Shown here piece by piece: positions 1-12,029 of a stretch of 64,000 nt of DNA. The translations under genes and the position numbers were made by a program. Location of the stretch: assembly GCA_950097015.1 (NCBI GenBank), contig CATNEN010000002.1, positions 124,001 to 188,000 on the forward strand, read 5' to 3'. Numbering within the stretch: the first letter of the stretch is position 1; each line of letters opens with the position of its first letter. Source of the DNA: Macrostomum hystrix (taxonomy: Eukaryota; Platyhelminthes; Macrostomidae). The notes under the pieces are model-generated. The model saw only the letters and a list, made by a program, of their open reading frames with translations, had not been told where the DNA came from and searched no databases.

Positions 1-3000
1 CCTCCAGCCTAGGCTGGCAACCTCTCGTCCAGTCCTGGCTGCGTCCAGTTCGACAAGCTGCAGGTGGCGGGCAGACCGACACCGACCTCGACGATTCCAT
101 CGCAATCGGTGGTCAGAAAAGTGCAACCCGGTGCCTCGCCAAGGAGCACTGTGACCTAATCGAACGAATGTTTCATCGGTTTGTGGACGCAGGCATTGCA
201 ATGGTGCGCAAAGGTGGCGGCAGGGAGCTGTCAAAAACATCCGACATCAATCTGGTCAAGTCGCTGATGAATCTAATCGACTGTCAGTTAGACGAGTTTC
301 AAGAGGAAGCCAAAGTCGCAGCCATGGATGCCAAGCAGGCCAGGAGTTGGCTTGAGGTTAGTGTAGCAGAAAATACTTTACCACTTAAATCAGGCAGCTC
401 GACTAGTGGAGCCAATAAATAGGCCATTTTAACTCAATGCATGTGCATTTCGTTCACAGGGAATCTTTCTATTCGCCTTTGTCTGGTCAGTGGGAGCCAC
501 TATGGATGAAGCCGGGCGTCGAGGGTTTGATCGTCTTGCTAGAGAGCTCGCCGTTGGTGGCATGACCGATGATTTTCGCAACCAGCTAGCTCTGAATGAG
601 GCAGTCGATCCACCTGCAGAAGCCTACCTGTGCCAATTTCCGATGACAGAAACGGTGTACGATTATCGCTTTGTCAAGGAGGGCCTTGGCCGATGGGAGC
701 CGTGGTCGGCGTCGCTGCAAGACTTGCCGCCAATCGCCAAAGACGCTGAGTTCAACGAGATCATCGTGCCAACTGTAGACACGGTACGGTACACGCACCT
801 TATGAGGCTGCTGGTGCTGCACGAGAAGCCGTGCCTGTTTGTCGGTCCTACGGGCACTGGAAAATCTTGTTACATTTCCCAGTTTCTCTACAGCACTTTG
901 GACAAAGATGTGTACAAGCCAAACACGCTGAACTTCTCGGCGCAGACATCTGCCAACCAGACGCAGAACATAATCATGTCAAAGTTGGACCGTCGCCGAA
1001 AAGGTGTCTTTGGCCCGCCCATGGGCAAGAAGGTTGTTATCTTTGTTGACGACCTCAATATGCCAATAAGAGAGACTTACGGTGCACAGCCCCCTATAGA
1101 GCTGCTGCGCCAGTGGCTCGATCACTGGAACTGGTACGACCTCAAGGACACGTCCACCATCAATCTGGTCGATTTACTGTTTATTGGAGCTATGGGACCG
1201 CCTGGAGGCGGGCGAAGCATTATCACACCCAGGTTCTTGCGTCACCTCAACACAGTGACGATCAACGAATTCGATGATCTGACCATGTCAACCATATTTA
1301 GCAGCATTGTTCGCTGGCACATTGAAGCTCGAGGCTTCGGGCAGGATTTTCACCCGTGCATTGACCAGATTGTCCGAGGCACACTTGCCGTGTACAAGAG
1401 CGCCGCTGACAACTTGCTGCCAACTCCAGCCAAGTCGCACTACCTGTTCAATCTGAGAGACTTCAGCCGAGTTGTTCAAGGAGTATTGTTGTCCTCGACA
1501 GACACCACCGAAGATCCAGCTGGTCTCAAGCGACTCTGGCTACACGAAGTTCTACGCGTCTACTACGACCGTCTGGTTGATGACGTCGATCGAAAGTGGC
1601 TCTTTGAATACCTAAAGGAGGTGCTCCGAAAGGAGTTCCACGAAAACTTTCACCAGCTTCTTGGTCGACTGGACTTTGACGCCGACGGCGAGGTGACTGA
1701 GGATGACCTCCGATCCCTCATATATTGCGACTTCTCCAACCCGAAGACAAGCAAAGGCCGCTATGTTGAAGTGGACGACATGGAACGTCTAAGAGTTGTC
1801 TCCGAAGGCCACCTTGAAGAGTTCAACAATATGAGTAAGAAGCCCATGAATCTCGTGATGTTTCGCTTTGCTATTGAGCACGTATCGAGAATTTCTCGCA
1901 TCCTGAAGCACCCCAGAAGTCACGCCTTGCTAGTTGGCGTCGGAGGCTCAGGTAGACAGTCGCTCACTCGACTGGCGGCTCACATGGCCGACTATGACCT
2001 GTTCCAGGTTGAGATCAGTAAGTCGTACACAAGCAACGAGTGGCGAGAAGATCTGAAACGAATTCTTCGAAAGGCCACTGAGACTGAAAATCACGGCGTG
2101 TTTCTGTTCTCAGATACGCAGATGAAGCAAGAGTCATTCCTGGAGGATATAAACAACTTGCTGAATGCGGGCGAGGTGCCAAATCTCTACGCCACTGACG
2201 AGAAGGCGGAGATCACTGAGAAGATGCGTCAGATTGATCGACAGAAAGACAAAAACAAGCAGACGGACGGCAGTTTGGTGTCTCTGTTCAATATGTTTAT
2301 CCAGCGTTGTCAGGAGCAACTGCACGTTGTGCTTGCCATGAGTCCGATCGGCAGCGCGTTCCGGAATCGGCTACGCAAGTTCCCCTCGCTAGTTAACTGC
2401 TGCACTATCGACTGGTTTCAGGCCTGGCCCGATGACGCTCTCACCGCTGTCGCATCGCGCTTCCTCGAGGATGTTGAAATGAGCGACGAGCTGCGGGACG
2501 GCTGCATCAAGTACTGCAAGCACTTTCACCAGTCTGCCAAGGCTCTGTCAAAGCGATTCGGCTCAGAGCTTGGTAGGCACAACTACGTCACACCAACAAG
2601 CTACCTGGAGCTTATCAACACCTATAAACAGCTGCTGGACGCAAAGCGCTCAGAGATTCATCAGCAGAAGCGACGCTACGAGGTCGGCTTAGAGAAGCTG
2701 CAGCTGGCCGCAGTTGAGATCGGGGTGATGCAACAGAACCTGACAGCTCTGCAGCCCCAGCTGGTCCAGGCCAGCAAGGAGGTCGACGAGACCATGCTGG
2801 TTGTAGAGCAGGAGAGCAGAGAGGTTACTAAGCAGGAGAAAGTGGTGAAGGCTGACGAGGCTGTGGCCAATCAGCAGAAGCAAGCAGCTCAGGCAATCAA
2901 AGACGAGTGTGACAGCGACTTAGCCGAGGCGATTCCAATTCTGAACACTGCTCTGGCTGCTCTGAAGACTCTCACTACTCAGGATATCACAATTGTGAAG

Positions 3001-6000
3001 ACAATGAAGTCACCACCAGCCGGTGTGAAGCTGGTTATGGAGTCTGTCTGCGTACTGAAAGGAGTAAAGCCGGATCGGATTCCCGATCCCAGCGGAACAG
3101 GCAAGAAGATCGAGGACTTCTGGGGTCCATCAAAAAAAATCCTTGGTGACATGAAATTTCTCGAGGGCCTGCTGAACTTCGACAAGGACAACATTCCGGC
3201 ACCCATCATGAAAGTGATCAGAGAGAAATACATTGTCAATCCGGAGTTTGAACCGGAAAGAATTGCGGTGGCCTCCACAGCCTGCGAGGGCCTCTGTAAA
3301 TGGGTCCGCGCCATGGACGAATACGACAAAGTAGCCAAGATTGTGGCGCCAAAGAAGGAAGCTTTAAGAAAGGCAGAAGGCGAACTGGCTGTGGCTCAGG
3401 AAGCCCTGGCCAAGAAGCAGGCCGCTTTGAGAGAAGTCCAGGAAAGGCTTTCAAAGCTTCAGGCAGATTTGGATATGAACAAGCGACGCAAGATTGAATT
3501 GGAAAACGAGGTTAACTTGTGCACCAAGAAACTCGATCGAGCCGAACAGCTGATCGGAGGTCTCGGCGGAGAGAAGGACCGCTGGCGCGAGGCCGCTCAC
3601 GAATTGGGATTCGTCTATACAAACCTCACTGGCGACATCCTGATTAGCTCGGGAATCGTTGCCTACCTGGGCGCCTTCACATCGTCATTCAGGCAGGAGC
3701 AAACGCTGAGCTGGGTTGCTGCTGTGCGACAGCACAATATTCCAGTGTCCGAGAAATTCAGTCTGATACAGACCCTCGGCAGTCCAGTGGAGATTAGAAC
3801 CTGGAACATCAACGGCCTGCCAACTGACGAGTTCTCTGTGGAAAACGGCATAGTGATTAAAAACGCTCGCCGCTGGCCCCTGATGATTGATCCTCAGGGC
3901 CAGGCAAACAAGTGGATCAAGAACAACGAGAAAGCCAGCAACCTGAAGGTGTGCAAGTTCAACGATACCGACTTTGCCCGCAGCCTCGAGACGGCTATTC
4001 AGTTTGGCACGCCTGTCCTACTGGAGAACGTTGGCGAGGAGCTTGACCCTCTGCTGGAACCACTGCTGCTCAAGCAGACTTTCAAGCAGGGTGGAGCTGT
4101 TTGCATCAAGCTCGGGGACTCCATTGTTGAATACTCGAACGACTTTCGCTTATTCATGACTACCAAGTTGCGGAATCCGCATTATCTACCTGAGGTTGCC
4201 GTCAAGGTGACTCTGCTGAACTTCATGATCACACCGGAGGGCCTGCAGGATCAGCTGCTGGGAATCGTTGTGGCCCGCGAAAAGCCCGAGCTTGAAGAGG
4301 AGAAGAATCAGCTCATTGTGCAAGGTGCCGAGAACAAACGCCAGCTCAAAGAGATCGAAGACAAAATCCTTTTTGTTCTGTCATCATCGGAGGGAAATAT
4401 TCTGGAAGACGAGTCGGCTATCAAAGTGTTGAACTCTTCAAAAAGTCTGAGCAATGAGATTTCAGAGAAGCAAGAGATCGCCGAGTTTACTGAGAAGAAA
4501 ATCGACGAAGCTCGAGCCGGGTACGTGCCGATTGCAATGCACTCGACAATCCTGTTCTTCACGGTCGCTGATCTGGGGAATATCGACCCAATGTACCAGT
4601 ACTCGCTGACCTGGTTCATCAACCTGTTTTGCATTTCGATTGACAACTCAGAAAAATCCGACGATCTGCCACAACGGCTGGAGAATCTGCGCCTGCACTT
4701 TACGTACGCTCTGTACTGCAATGTCTGTCGATCACTTTTCGAGAAGGACAAGCTTCTCTTCTCGTTTCTTCTGTGCGTCAACCTGTTAAAGCACCAGAAG
4801 CTTGTTAACGAAGATGAATGGCGCTTCCTACTAACAGGCGGTGTCGGACTCGACAATCCGAATCCTAACCCGACAGACTGGCTGCCAGCCAAGGCGTGGG
4901 ACGAAATCTGTCGCCTGGATGATCTGCCGCGGTTTCGCAAGATCCAGAAGAAATTTGCCGCTCAACAGAAGCAATGGCTGGCGATTTACGAGAGCCCGGA
5001 GCCGCATCATGAACCTCCGCCACCAGAGTGGTCGGACAAACTGAGCGATCCGTTTCCGCGCCTGTGCCTTCTACGCTGTCTCCGACCAGACAAAGTAGTT
5101 CCCGCCGTACAGGAATTTGTCGAGGCCAAGCTCGGCAAGAAGTACATCGAGCCACCCTCGTTTGACCTACCGGGCTCGTTCAACGACTCGAACTGCTGCG
5201 CGCCGTTGCTGTTCATTTTATCACCCGGCGCCGACCCGATGGCCAGCCTATTGAAGTTTGCTGACGACATGAGCTTCGGTGGTCCAAAGTTCGATTTTCT
5301 TTCACTCGGCCAGGGCCAGGGCCCGATCGCCATCGCCAAGATGGAGCGGGGTACAAAAGATGGAATGTGGATACTGCTGCAGAACTGCCACCTGGCGCCA
5401 AGTTGGATGCCCACCCTGGAGAAAATCGTTGAGGACCTCGGTCCAGAGAGCACGCATCCAGACTTTCGCCTGTGGCTCACGAGCTACCCTTCAGAGAGTT
5501 TTCCTGTCTCCATCCTGCAGAACGGCGTCAAAATGACCAACGAGCCGCCAAAGGGTTTGCGGTTCAACATCGCCCGGTCGTACCGCACCGATCCGATCAC
5601 CAACCCGGAGTTCTTTGACAAGTGCCGCAACGGTCGCGCCTGGAAGAAGATGCTCTTCGGCTTGTGCTTCTTCCACGCCATCGTTCAGGAGCGAAGAAAG
5701 TTCGGCCCAATCGGTTGGAACATTCCCTACGAATTCAACGAGACTGACCTTCGCATCTCCGTGCAGCAGCTGCACATGTTCCTTGACCAGTACGACGAGG
5801 TACAGTTCGACGCGCTGCGCTACCTCACCGGAGAGTGCAACTATGGCGGTCGCGTCACTGAGGAATGGGACAGGCGCACCCTCAACACCATTCTGGACAA
5901 GTTCTACTGCAAGGAGATCATCAGCAAGGACGACTACATGTTCGATGAGACTGGACTGTACTATGCGCCCGCTGAGGGAGAAGTAAGTTATTATGGTATT

Positions 6001-9000
6001 GTCTTGTATTTGTAAATTTATGTTATGAGCTATGAGAGGCCAGTGGCAGAGTGGTTAAGGCGTTTGCCTCTCGCACCAAGGTCCCTCGATTCCGCGGTGA
6101 GGCCACATTCATTTAGGCTGCAGCCGCGGAGAGAAGGCTTGGGGGCTTGTCGTGCAATTTACGCCCTTGAGGGCCAACCTCCAAGGCACAGTGAAAGTGT
6201 ACACTGACTGACGATGAGAAAACCATAGCAGATGTACACACCTATGTGAGCGTGTGCCTGCGTACTGTATCTATGTGCGTGTGTGCTCAGGAGTCAGCGG
6301 AATTGGTAGAATTGTCTCCTCGCTGGCTGCGGGTCTAGTGTCACCAAATGATGTGCCATTGCCCGCAGCCCTCCTGAAATTTTTTATCTATTATTATGCT
6401 ACGAGCCATCTTTACCTTGGCTTTGTGATGTTGGGTTAGTATAAAGTGCAAATAATGTCATTTTTAACGTCCAAGTTAGCTTTTTTAAACAAATCGGATT
6501 GCTCATTCCAGTACGACACCTACCTGGAGTACATCAGGGGCCTGCCGCTGAATCCGCAGCCCCAGGTGTTTGGCATGCATCCGAATGCTGACATAACCAA
6601 AGATCAACAGGAGACAAGCCAGTTGTTTAACTCGGTTCTGCTAACGCAGGTTTGTACAATATTGGTTTTAACATTTTAACCGCTTATAAGTCATTACTAA
6701 CGACAGTGCAGGTCGCCAGTTGTAAAAATACTAACACTGCTATTTACCAACGATTGTGCAACTATAAAGGAGTTCTGGCAGAACAACATTGATCATTTGG
6801 CTAAGCTGGCGCTGAAGACTCTGATCTCGAGTCGCAAGCGTCGACTAGGCGATGCCGCTGTGGAGGAAGAGGTATAGATTGTACATAGCGCAGTTAGAGC
6901 TTTTGAGTCACGTCAATCTTAACATTCGAGTCGTTCGGTTTAACTTTCACGTTACATATACACTTTTACGTGCACAATACGTCACAGATTAAATTTATTT
7001 TGGAAATATCAATATGTTTGTTCGTTTTTGTACGGTTAATTTTTGCTGATAATCAATCAAGTTTATAAGTTTTCGAGTTTTTAATTTCTATACTTGTAGC
7101 ACGAACAGAAGGAGACTGATGCACAGTGATTAGACGCTTAAGAATTCATACCGAAAGGTTGGGGGTTTTAATTAGCCTAAAAACTGTATTATATTTGAGC
7201 AAATACAATTTATTCCCCAGCGCTTCAGTGCATGGGTACCAGCATTTAACTGGGGCAATATATTTTCTTTTTTTTTCAGGAGTGCTGACCCGCAGCCAGC
7301 GAGGAGGCAATTCTGCCCATTTCGCTGACTCCTGAGCACACACGCACACAGATACTGTACGCAGGCACACGCTCACACAGGTGTGTACATCTGCCCTGAC
7401 TTTCTCATTGTCAGGCAGAGTGCACTCTCACTGTGCCTTGGAGGTGGCCCTTAAGGGCGTAAATTGCACGACAAGCCCTCAAGCCTTCTCTCCGCGGCTG
7501 CGCCCCAAATAAATGTGCCCTCGCCGCGGAATCGAACTTAGGAACCTTGGCGAGAGAGGCAAACGCGTTAATCGCTCTGCCACGACCCGCCTTAACTGGG
7601 GTAGAAATATAATTGGCCTTGGGATGCGTCTCAAAATAGATGCGTTTGTGACACTGTTTACACATGTGTGTTAAGCTTTCAACTCGACCTCCGCCTTGAT
7701 TCAGTCCCGCCAAGATGGCGGTCCGGACGGCGTCGGCGGCGCAAAAGCCACGGACGACATCATTGACGCGGTGGCGGGCGACATTCTCGAGCGCCTGCCG
7801 CCAGATTTTGACATCGAAGCCTCGCTGATCCGTTATCCGACCAGCTACCAGCAGAGCATGAACACCGTGCTAGTTCAGGAGATGGTCCGGTTCAATGTTC
7901 TACTAGGGGTGATTCGCAGCTCGCTTGCTAACATCCGCAAAGCCATCAAAGGTCTCGTGGTGATGTCGACGGATCTGGAGGAGGTAACAATGAGTCTGCT
8001 GAAGTCACGCATACCGGCAATGTGGATAAGAAAGAGCTATCCGTCGTTGAAGCCAGTGGGCTCCTACGTGAACGACTTTCTGGCTAGACTGAAATTTCTG
8101 CAGGTAATAGCTAACTTTGATCGTGGCATGATGAGTCTTCTCGTCAATATAACTTTCGCAGGTAAAAATCGACCACTCTCTTCCGCGAATTCCCCAGGAC
8201 TGGTTTGATTCCGGACCACCCTCGGTATTCTGGCTGTCCGGGTTCTACTTTACCCAGGCCTTCCTAACCGGCGTACAGCAGAACTATGCCAGAAAGTACA
8301 CAATACCCATCGACCTGCTGGGCTTCGATTTTGACATCCTGGACGATCGGCAGTATGATAGCGAGCCGGAGGATGGTGAATAAAAATATATAATTCAATA
8401 ACCTTTATTGTATGGAGAAATGCTAATACACTACTAAAGTAGGTTGAATTGGTACGCATTTTGTTATAATTAATCCAGGAGCCTACATTCACGGCCTGTT
8501 TCTGGTTGGCGCCAGGTGGGACCGCCAGGCCAAGCTGCTGTCGGAGTCGCTGCCGAAGGTTTTGCACGACACAGTGCCCGTGGTGAGCTCTAGTATCTGT
8601 CTAACTGTCCGGTGTGGCATCCACCCAGTCCATGGACATTTAGCTTCTGGGTTGGTCCGTCATTCGACGCGTTGTCTTCCATAGCTGAAGAACGTGGCTC
8701 GTCTTATCACCCAAAGAAACTGGACGAGTCGTTCTGCTCGGTTCGCCCAGCTGTTAAATTTGTACCAGTAATAGCTGGGGTAATTGAGGGTGGGTATGGC
8801 GTCACCCCAGTCCATGGACTGAACATCCAGACAATACTATGCGCTGCGCAATAGCTGCAACTGTTCCCAATATAAAGCACACAGGGCACTTTCACACAGC
8901 ACTTATTACTATAAATAGTATCTATAAAGCACTTGTTTACAAACATTTCGCCCAGGTGTGGATGAAGCCTGCCAAGCGATCGGACCTGCAGCCTGGCAAC

Positions 9001-9162
9001 TGTTACACCTGTCCAATCTACAAGACCTCCGAGCGCCGAGGCGTTCTGTCAACTACTGGCCACTCGACAAACTATGTGATGGCCATGACTTTGCCAACCG
9101 ACAGACCTGAAGCTCACTGGATTATGCGAGGCGTGGCACTGATTTGTCAGCTCGACGAATGA
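1..9162 (+). CDS. Axonemal dynein heavy chain, 3' part (DNAH3/7/12 group, most like DNAH7)
   Basis: Motor subunit of an axonemal inner-arm dynein, which moves cilia and flagella. The gene enters from the left edge. Exons read as <1-356, 460-5982, 6512-6649, 7705-8103, 8198-8375, 8479-8582 and 8956-9162. Frame and phase hold across every junction. Visible in order: the SWLEGIFLF segment before AAA3, the AAA3 P-loop GPTGTGKS (near 841), Walker [12 protein letters not shown] (near 1036), an EF-hand-like loop [12 protein letters not shown] (near 1672), AAA4 P-loop GVGGSGRQS (near 1936), the coiled-coil stalk with microtubule-binding tip (about 2650-3550), AAA5/AAA6, and a C-terminal domain ending VALICQLDE. 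The EF-hand before AAA4 and the short ending suit the single-headed inner-arm group, DNAH7 above all. The linker, AAA1 and AAA2 lie outside the window. No break is seen. The family call is very secure; the exact paralogue is not. Confidence 0.95.
6034..6394 (+). mobile_element. tRNA-derived SINE, copy 1 (in dynein intron)
   Basis: The head looks like tRNA-Ser/Leu: A box TGGCAGAGTGG at 6044-6054 followed by TTAAGGCG, and a worn B box CTCGATTCC. The body after it (GCAGCCGCGGAGAGAAGGCT and onwards) is shared with the copies near 7256 and 11425. Likely target duplications are 6019-6033 and 6395-6409 (12 of 15 bases match). It sits in sense orientation in the dynein intron 5983-6511. Confidence 0.85.
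6712..6871 (+). pseudogene. Exon-like open segment in a dynein intron, possible hAT transposase relic
   Basis: The segment runs from a CAG acceptor-like site to a GTATAG donor-like site and is open for 53 codons. It contains [20 protein letters not shown] and [15 protein letters not shown]. The pattern W..N....LAKLALK.L followed by RRRL recalls the C-terminal dimerisation region of hAT transposases with an internal deletion. Homologous dyneins join the flanking exons directly, and the entry phase does not fit the dynein frame. A host exon is therefore unlikely. The hAT reading is weak. Confidence 0.3.
7256..7591 (-). mobile_element. tRNA-derived SINE, copy 2 (antisense in dynein intron)
   Basis: Same SINE body as at 6034 and 11425, reversed. 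On the minus strand the tRNA-like head is near 7590 and the A-rich tail (plus-strand T run) near 7265-7277. A perfect 10-bp target duplication TTAACTGGGG flanks it at 7246-7255 and 7592-7601, which is good evidence of retrotransposition into the intron 6650-7704. Confidence 0.9.
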
Positions 9163-10135
9163 AGACTTGTTCACTGCACTTTTATCAGTTCAACTGCTTG
9201 CTTATTTGGAAAACACTGTAGTTTTCTTTCGTGCACCTTTATTTGAATCTATTTTTAGACAACGAAAATTCCTCTCAAGATTATGTTCAAACCAAAATGT
9301 TCCAACTGTCTTAAATGAAACTTATAGAAAATAGAAGCTTTTTTTACCTTTTTGCATTCAAGAATAGCAGCTTTCGGAAAGGATTGTTTACCTAAACCAA
9401 TGTGACGCGCAGCACAGACAAGAGGGAGAAAACGGTAAAAAGTAAAATTTACAATTCTGTGCGAAAACAAGGGACTTAATTGGATGAACGATCTCTACGT
9501 AAATGATCTTGAAATTCACAACACAAGAGCTAGTCAGAACATCAAGTACATGCGTACTTTACCTATCACAATTTGAGGAACCGATCTTTGCACCTATGTT
9601 TCCTAGTCAATCACTTGTGCTTTCCTACACTTTATAACAAAAGTACACTTTTTTTGTTTTTTTCCTCACAAATTTTTTGTGCCTTTTCGGACGAAACTGT
9701 TTTGCCTACTTGTTGGCAACAAAATACACGGAAGAACAAGAACCCAAGTACTTCAAGATTTACCGGCTTGAATTTCAAATTTATAATTAATAAAAATTTC
9801 TTTGCTTCAAATTATTTTATTAAGATCATTGCGACTGCATATTTAAACAAAAGACAAACGAGTTAAATTTCTAACAGATACAGAACAGAACACGACTTGC
9901 TCGAAGATCTCAAAAAACGCCTGTGTGCTGCATGATATGTCGAACAACAAAATGATTTTGTATTCTTAAGGTATCCCTTTTTGGTTTAGACAGTTTTAAA
10001 TTTCCTTCGTCCTGCGTCTGGTTAATCATTTGACTTTCTAGTGACGAGGCACTTCACGATTTCCAACTGCAGATCGATCGATTGAAGAAAACTTGTCTAA
10101 AATGAAAGATAAACAACAAGTAATTGGTTAGATAG
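9163..10135. other. AT-rich sequence downstream of the dynein gene
   Basis: No convincing gene is seen. The short open frames have no recognisable domain or codon pattern. An AATAAA near 9788 is distant from the dynein stop. The 3' UTR probably occupies the first few hundred bases. Confidence 0.5.
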
Positions 10136-10209
10136 TCAGCACATTGCACCTACCTGTACTGTAATGTACGAAAAATGACGATGTCCTGTTTGTGGTTTTA
10201 AAGTGTATG

Positions 10210-10698
10210 TTGATGGCGTCACAGTGGTGATTTTTGGCGTCACAGAGGTGATTGATGATGTCACAGAGGTGATTGATGGTGTCACAGAGGTGCTAGATGG
10301 CGTCACAGTGGTGATTGTTGACGTCACAGAGGTGATTGATGATGTCACAGTGGTGATTGATGATGTCACAGAGGTGATTGATGATGTCACAGTGGTGATT
10401 GATGGCGTCACAGTGGTGATTGATGGCGTCACAGTGGTGACTGTTGGCGTCACAGAGGTGATTGATGGTGTCACAGAGATGATTGATGGTGTCACAGAGG
10501 TGATTGATGATGTCACAGAGGTGATTGATGATGTCACAGAGGTGATTGATGGCGTCACAGTGGTGATTGATGGCGTCACAGTGGTGACTGTTGGCGTCAC
10601 AGAGGTGATTGATGGTGTCACAGAGGTGATTGATGGTGTCACAGAGGTGATTGATGGTGTCACAGTGGTGATTGATAGTGTCACAGTGGTGATTTATC
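10210..10698. repeat. 21-bp minisatellite, about 23 units
   Basis: Tandem units of the type GTCACAGAGGTGATTGATG plus two variable bases. The 21-bp period keeps both strands open, giving VTEVIDG/VTVVIDD-like pseudo-proteins. Most units carry a CRE-like T(G)NCGTCA or TGATGTCA core, and one has a perfect TGACGTCA near 10319. Confidence 0.95.
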
Positions 10699-10711
10699 AT
10701 GCTAAATGTGC

Positions 10712-10978
10712 TCAATGATTGTTTAAAGCCAGCAGGATGTGACGGACCACTCTCAGGAAGCAAATGAGCACAGCCAGTAGAGAAATTTGCTGTGCAATCA
10801 TGTCAGCCGTCCCAATTTCGGTCAGTTTTATAAATTCTTGAGGCTCAGGCGAAGGCTGTGTTCGGGGCAGCAGTTTTTTAATGTGTTCTTGAAAGTCATC
10901 CGATCGGTTTGCGAGACGCGCCAGAAAAGATGGACTCTGTAGAGAAATCGGGTGCAGTAGAGCTAGCGCGGTAGTCAA
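10712..10978 (-). CDS. Unrecognised minus-strand terminal-exon-like ORF
   Basis: From a good acceptor (GATTTCTCTACAG, minus strand) the frame reads SPSFLARLANRSDDFQEHI, then an acidic/proline part (PRTQPSPEPQEF), and ends in a hydrophobic stretch QQISLLAVLICFLRVV before the stop. Codon texture is better than in the surrounding DNA. No family is recognised and upstream exons were not found. It lies on the same strand about 1 kb beyond the Mab-21 gene and could be a terminal exon or a relic of a related gene. It abuts the 21-bp minisatellite. Confidence 0.35.
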   Translation of the reverse strand: MTTALALLHPISLQSPSFLARLANRSDDFQEHIKKLLPRTQPSPEPQEFIKLTEIGTADMIAQQISLLAVLICFLRVVRHILLALNNH

Positions 10979-11099
10979 CAGACAGATTCTTATTACTTGG
11001 AAACATTCTTTCCTAAACTAATGGCGAAATCTTACACTTTAAAGTCTGCCTTAACAGTACCAGCGCCGAAAGACCACACTGGGTATTTCAAATACCTAA

Positions 11100-11340
11100 A
11101 TTATTTTTTTCTTCCCCTTCTAAAATATTCAACCAATTGACTTGAAAATCCACTCAATTTTTCACTTTTCAGAATCACAGCATCTGCATGGTCGAGTTAT
11201 TCAACAATTCTTGTCGGGATGTCTGGTGAGTGGTGGTAAAAACCACAAAGAAGGCAAACATTTTGTGCTCACAAAATTTCATCGTAAAATCAGGTCGGCT
11301 ATCATTGTAAACTAATTTCGATTGTTCATATTGTAATTTT
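11100..11340 (+). repeat. Dispersed repeat, copy 1 (pair with 13355-13600)
   Basis: Shares a chain of matches in order with 13355-13600: TAAAATATTCAACCAAT, a CTTGTCGGG/CTCGTCGGG...TGTCTGGTGA block, TGCTCA.AAA.T.TCATC and TCGG.TATCATTGT. The divergence suggests an old interspersed element. A related motif (GTATTTNAAATACC with CCTGTGGT) recurs near 11083, 11958 and 13655. Its class is unknown. Confidence 0.6.
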
Positions 11341-11424
11341 ATAGACTTTTAATCCGATATTGATTCGCCAAAGAGGCTTATACTAGTTGCATAGATGCAA
11401 TATTAGTTGTCAAGCCGCTGCCAC

Positions 11425-11788
11425 AGGGGGTCGGTGGCTGAGCGGTTATCGCTTCTGCCTCTCGCACCACGATCCCTAAGTTCGATTCCACGGCGAGGCC
11501 ATATTTATTTGGGGCGCAGCCGCGGAGAGAAGGCTTGAGGGCTTGTCGTGCAATTTACGCCCTTGAGGGCCAACCTCCAAAACACAGTGAATGTGTACAC
11601 TGCCTGACGATGAGAAAGTCAGGGCAGATGTACACACCTGTGTGAGCGTGTGCCTGCGTACAGTATCTGTGTGCGTGTGTGCTCAGGAATCAGCGAAATG
11701 AGCAGAATTGCCTCCTCGCTGGCTGTGGGTCTAGTGACACTAAATTATGAGCCACTGCCCGCAGCCCTCCTGCAATTATTATTTTATT
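11425..11788 (+). mobile_element. tRNA-derived SINE, copy 3
   Basis: The best preserved head of the three copies: A box TGGCTGAGCGG at 11435-11445 and B box GTTCGATTCC at 11480-11489, then the common body. The 13-bp flanks 11412-11424 and 11789-11801 (AAGCCGCTGCCAC against AAGCCACTACCAC) are an aged target duplication. Confidence 0.9.
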
Positions 11789-12029
11789 AAGCCACTACCA
11801 CCACTTGTCACCAGGGTCTTCGACAAGTGTCGCTGAATATCTCGGGGATGCTGACGTTGGACGGTTTTAAAAATGAGTTCATCGTATAAAAGAATGGAAA
11901 TTTTTATTCATATCGTTGGATTTCGCGAAAACCGTTCATTTGGTTTGTGAGGTAGGCAGCGGGTATTTAAAATACCTCCCGTGGTGTTTCCTTGCGGTGA
12001 AGCTGGTCATTCTACTGCTAAGGCTAGTT

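Noticed and set aside
168-422. Separate 84-codon gene at the left edge
   Set aside because: The frame is open to base 1 and continues dynein homology (SWLE before GIFLF). The part after 356 is intron.
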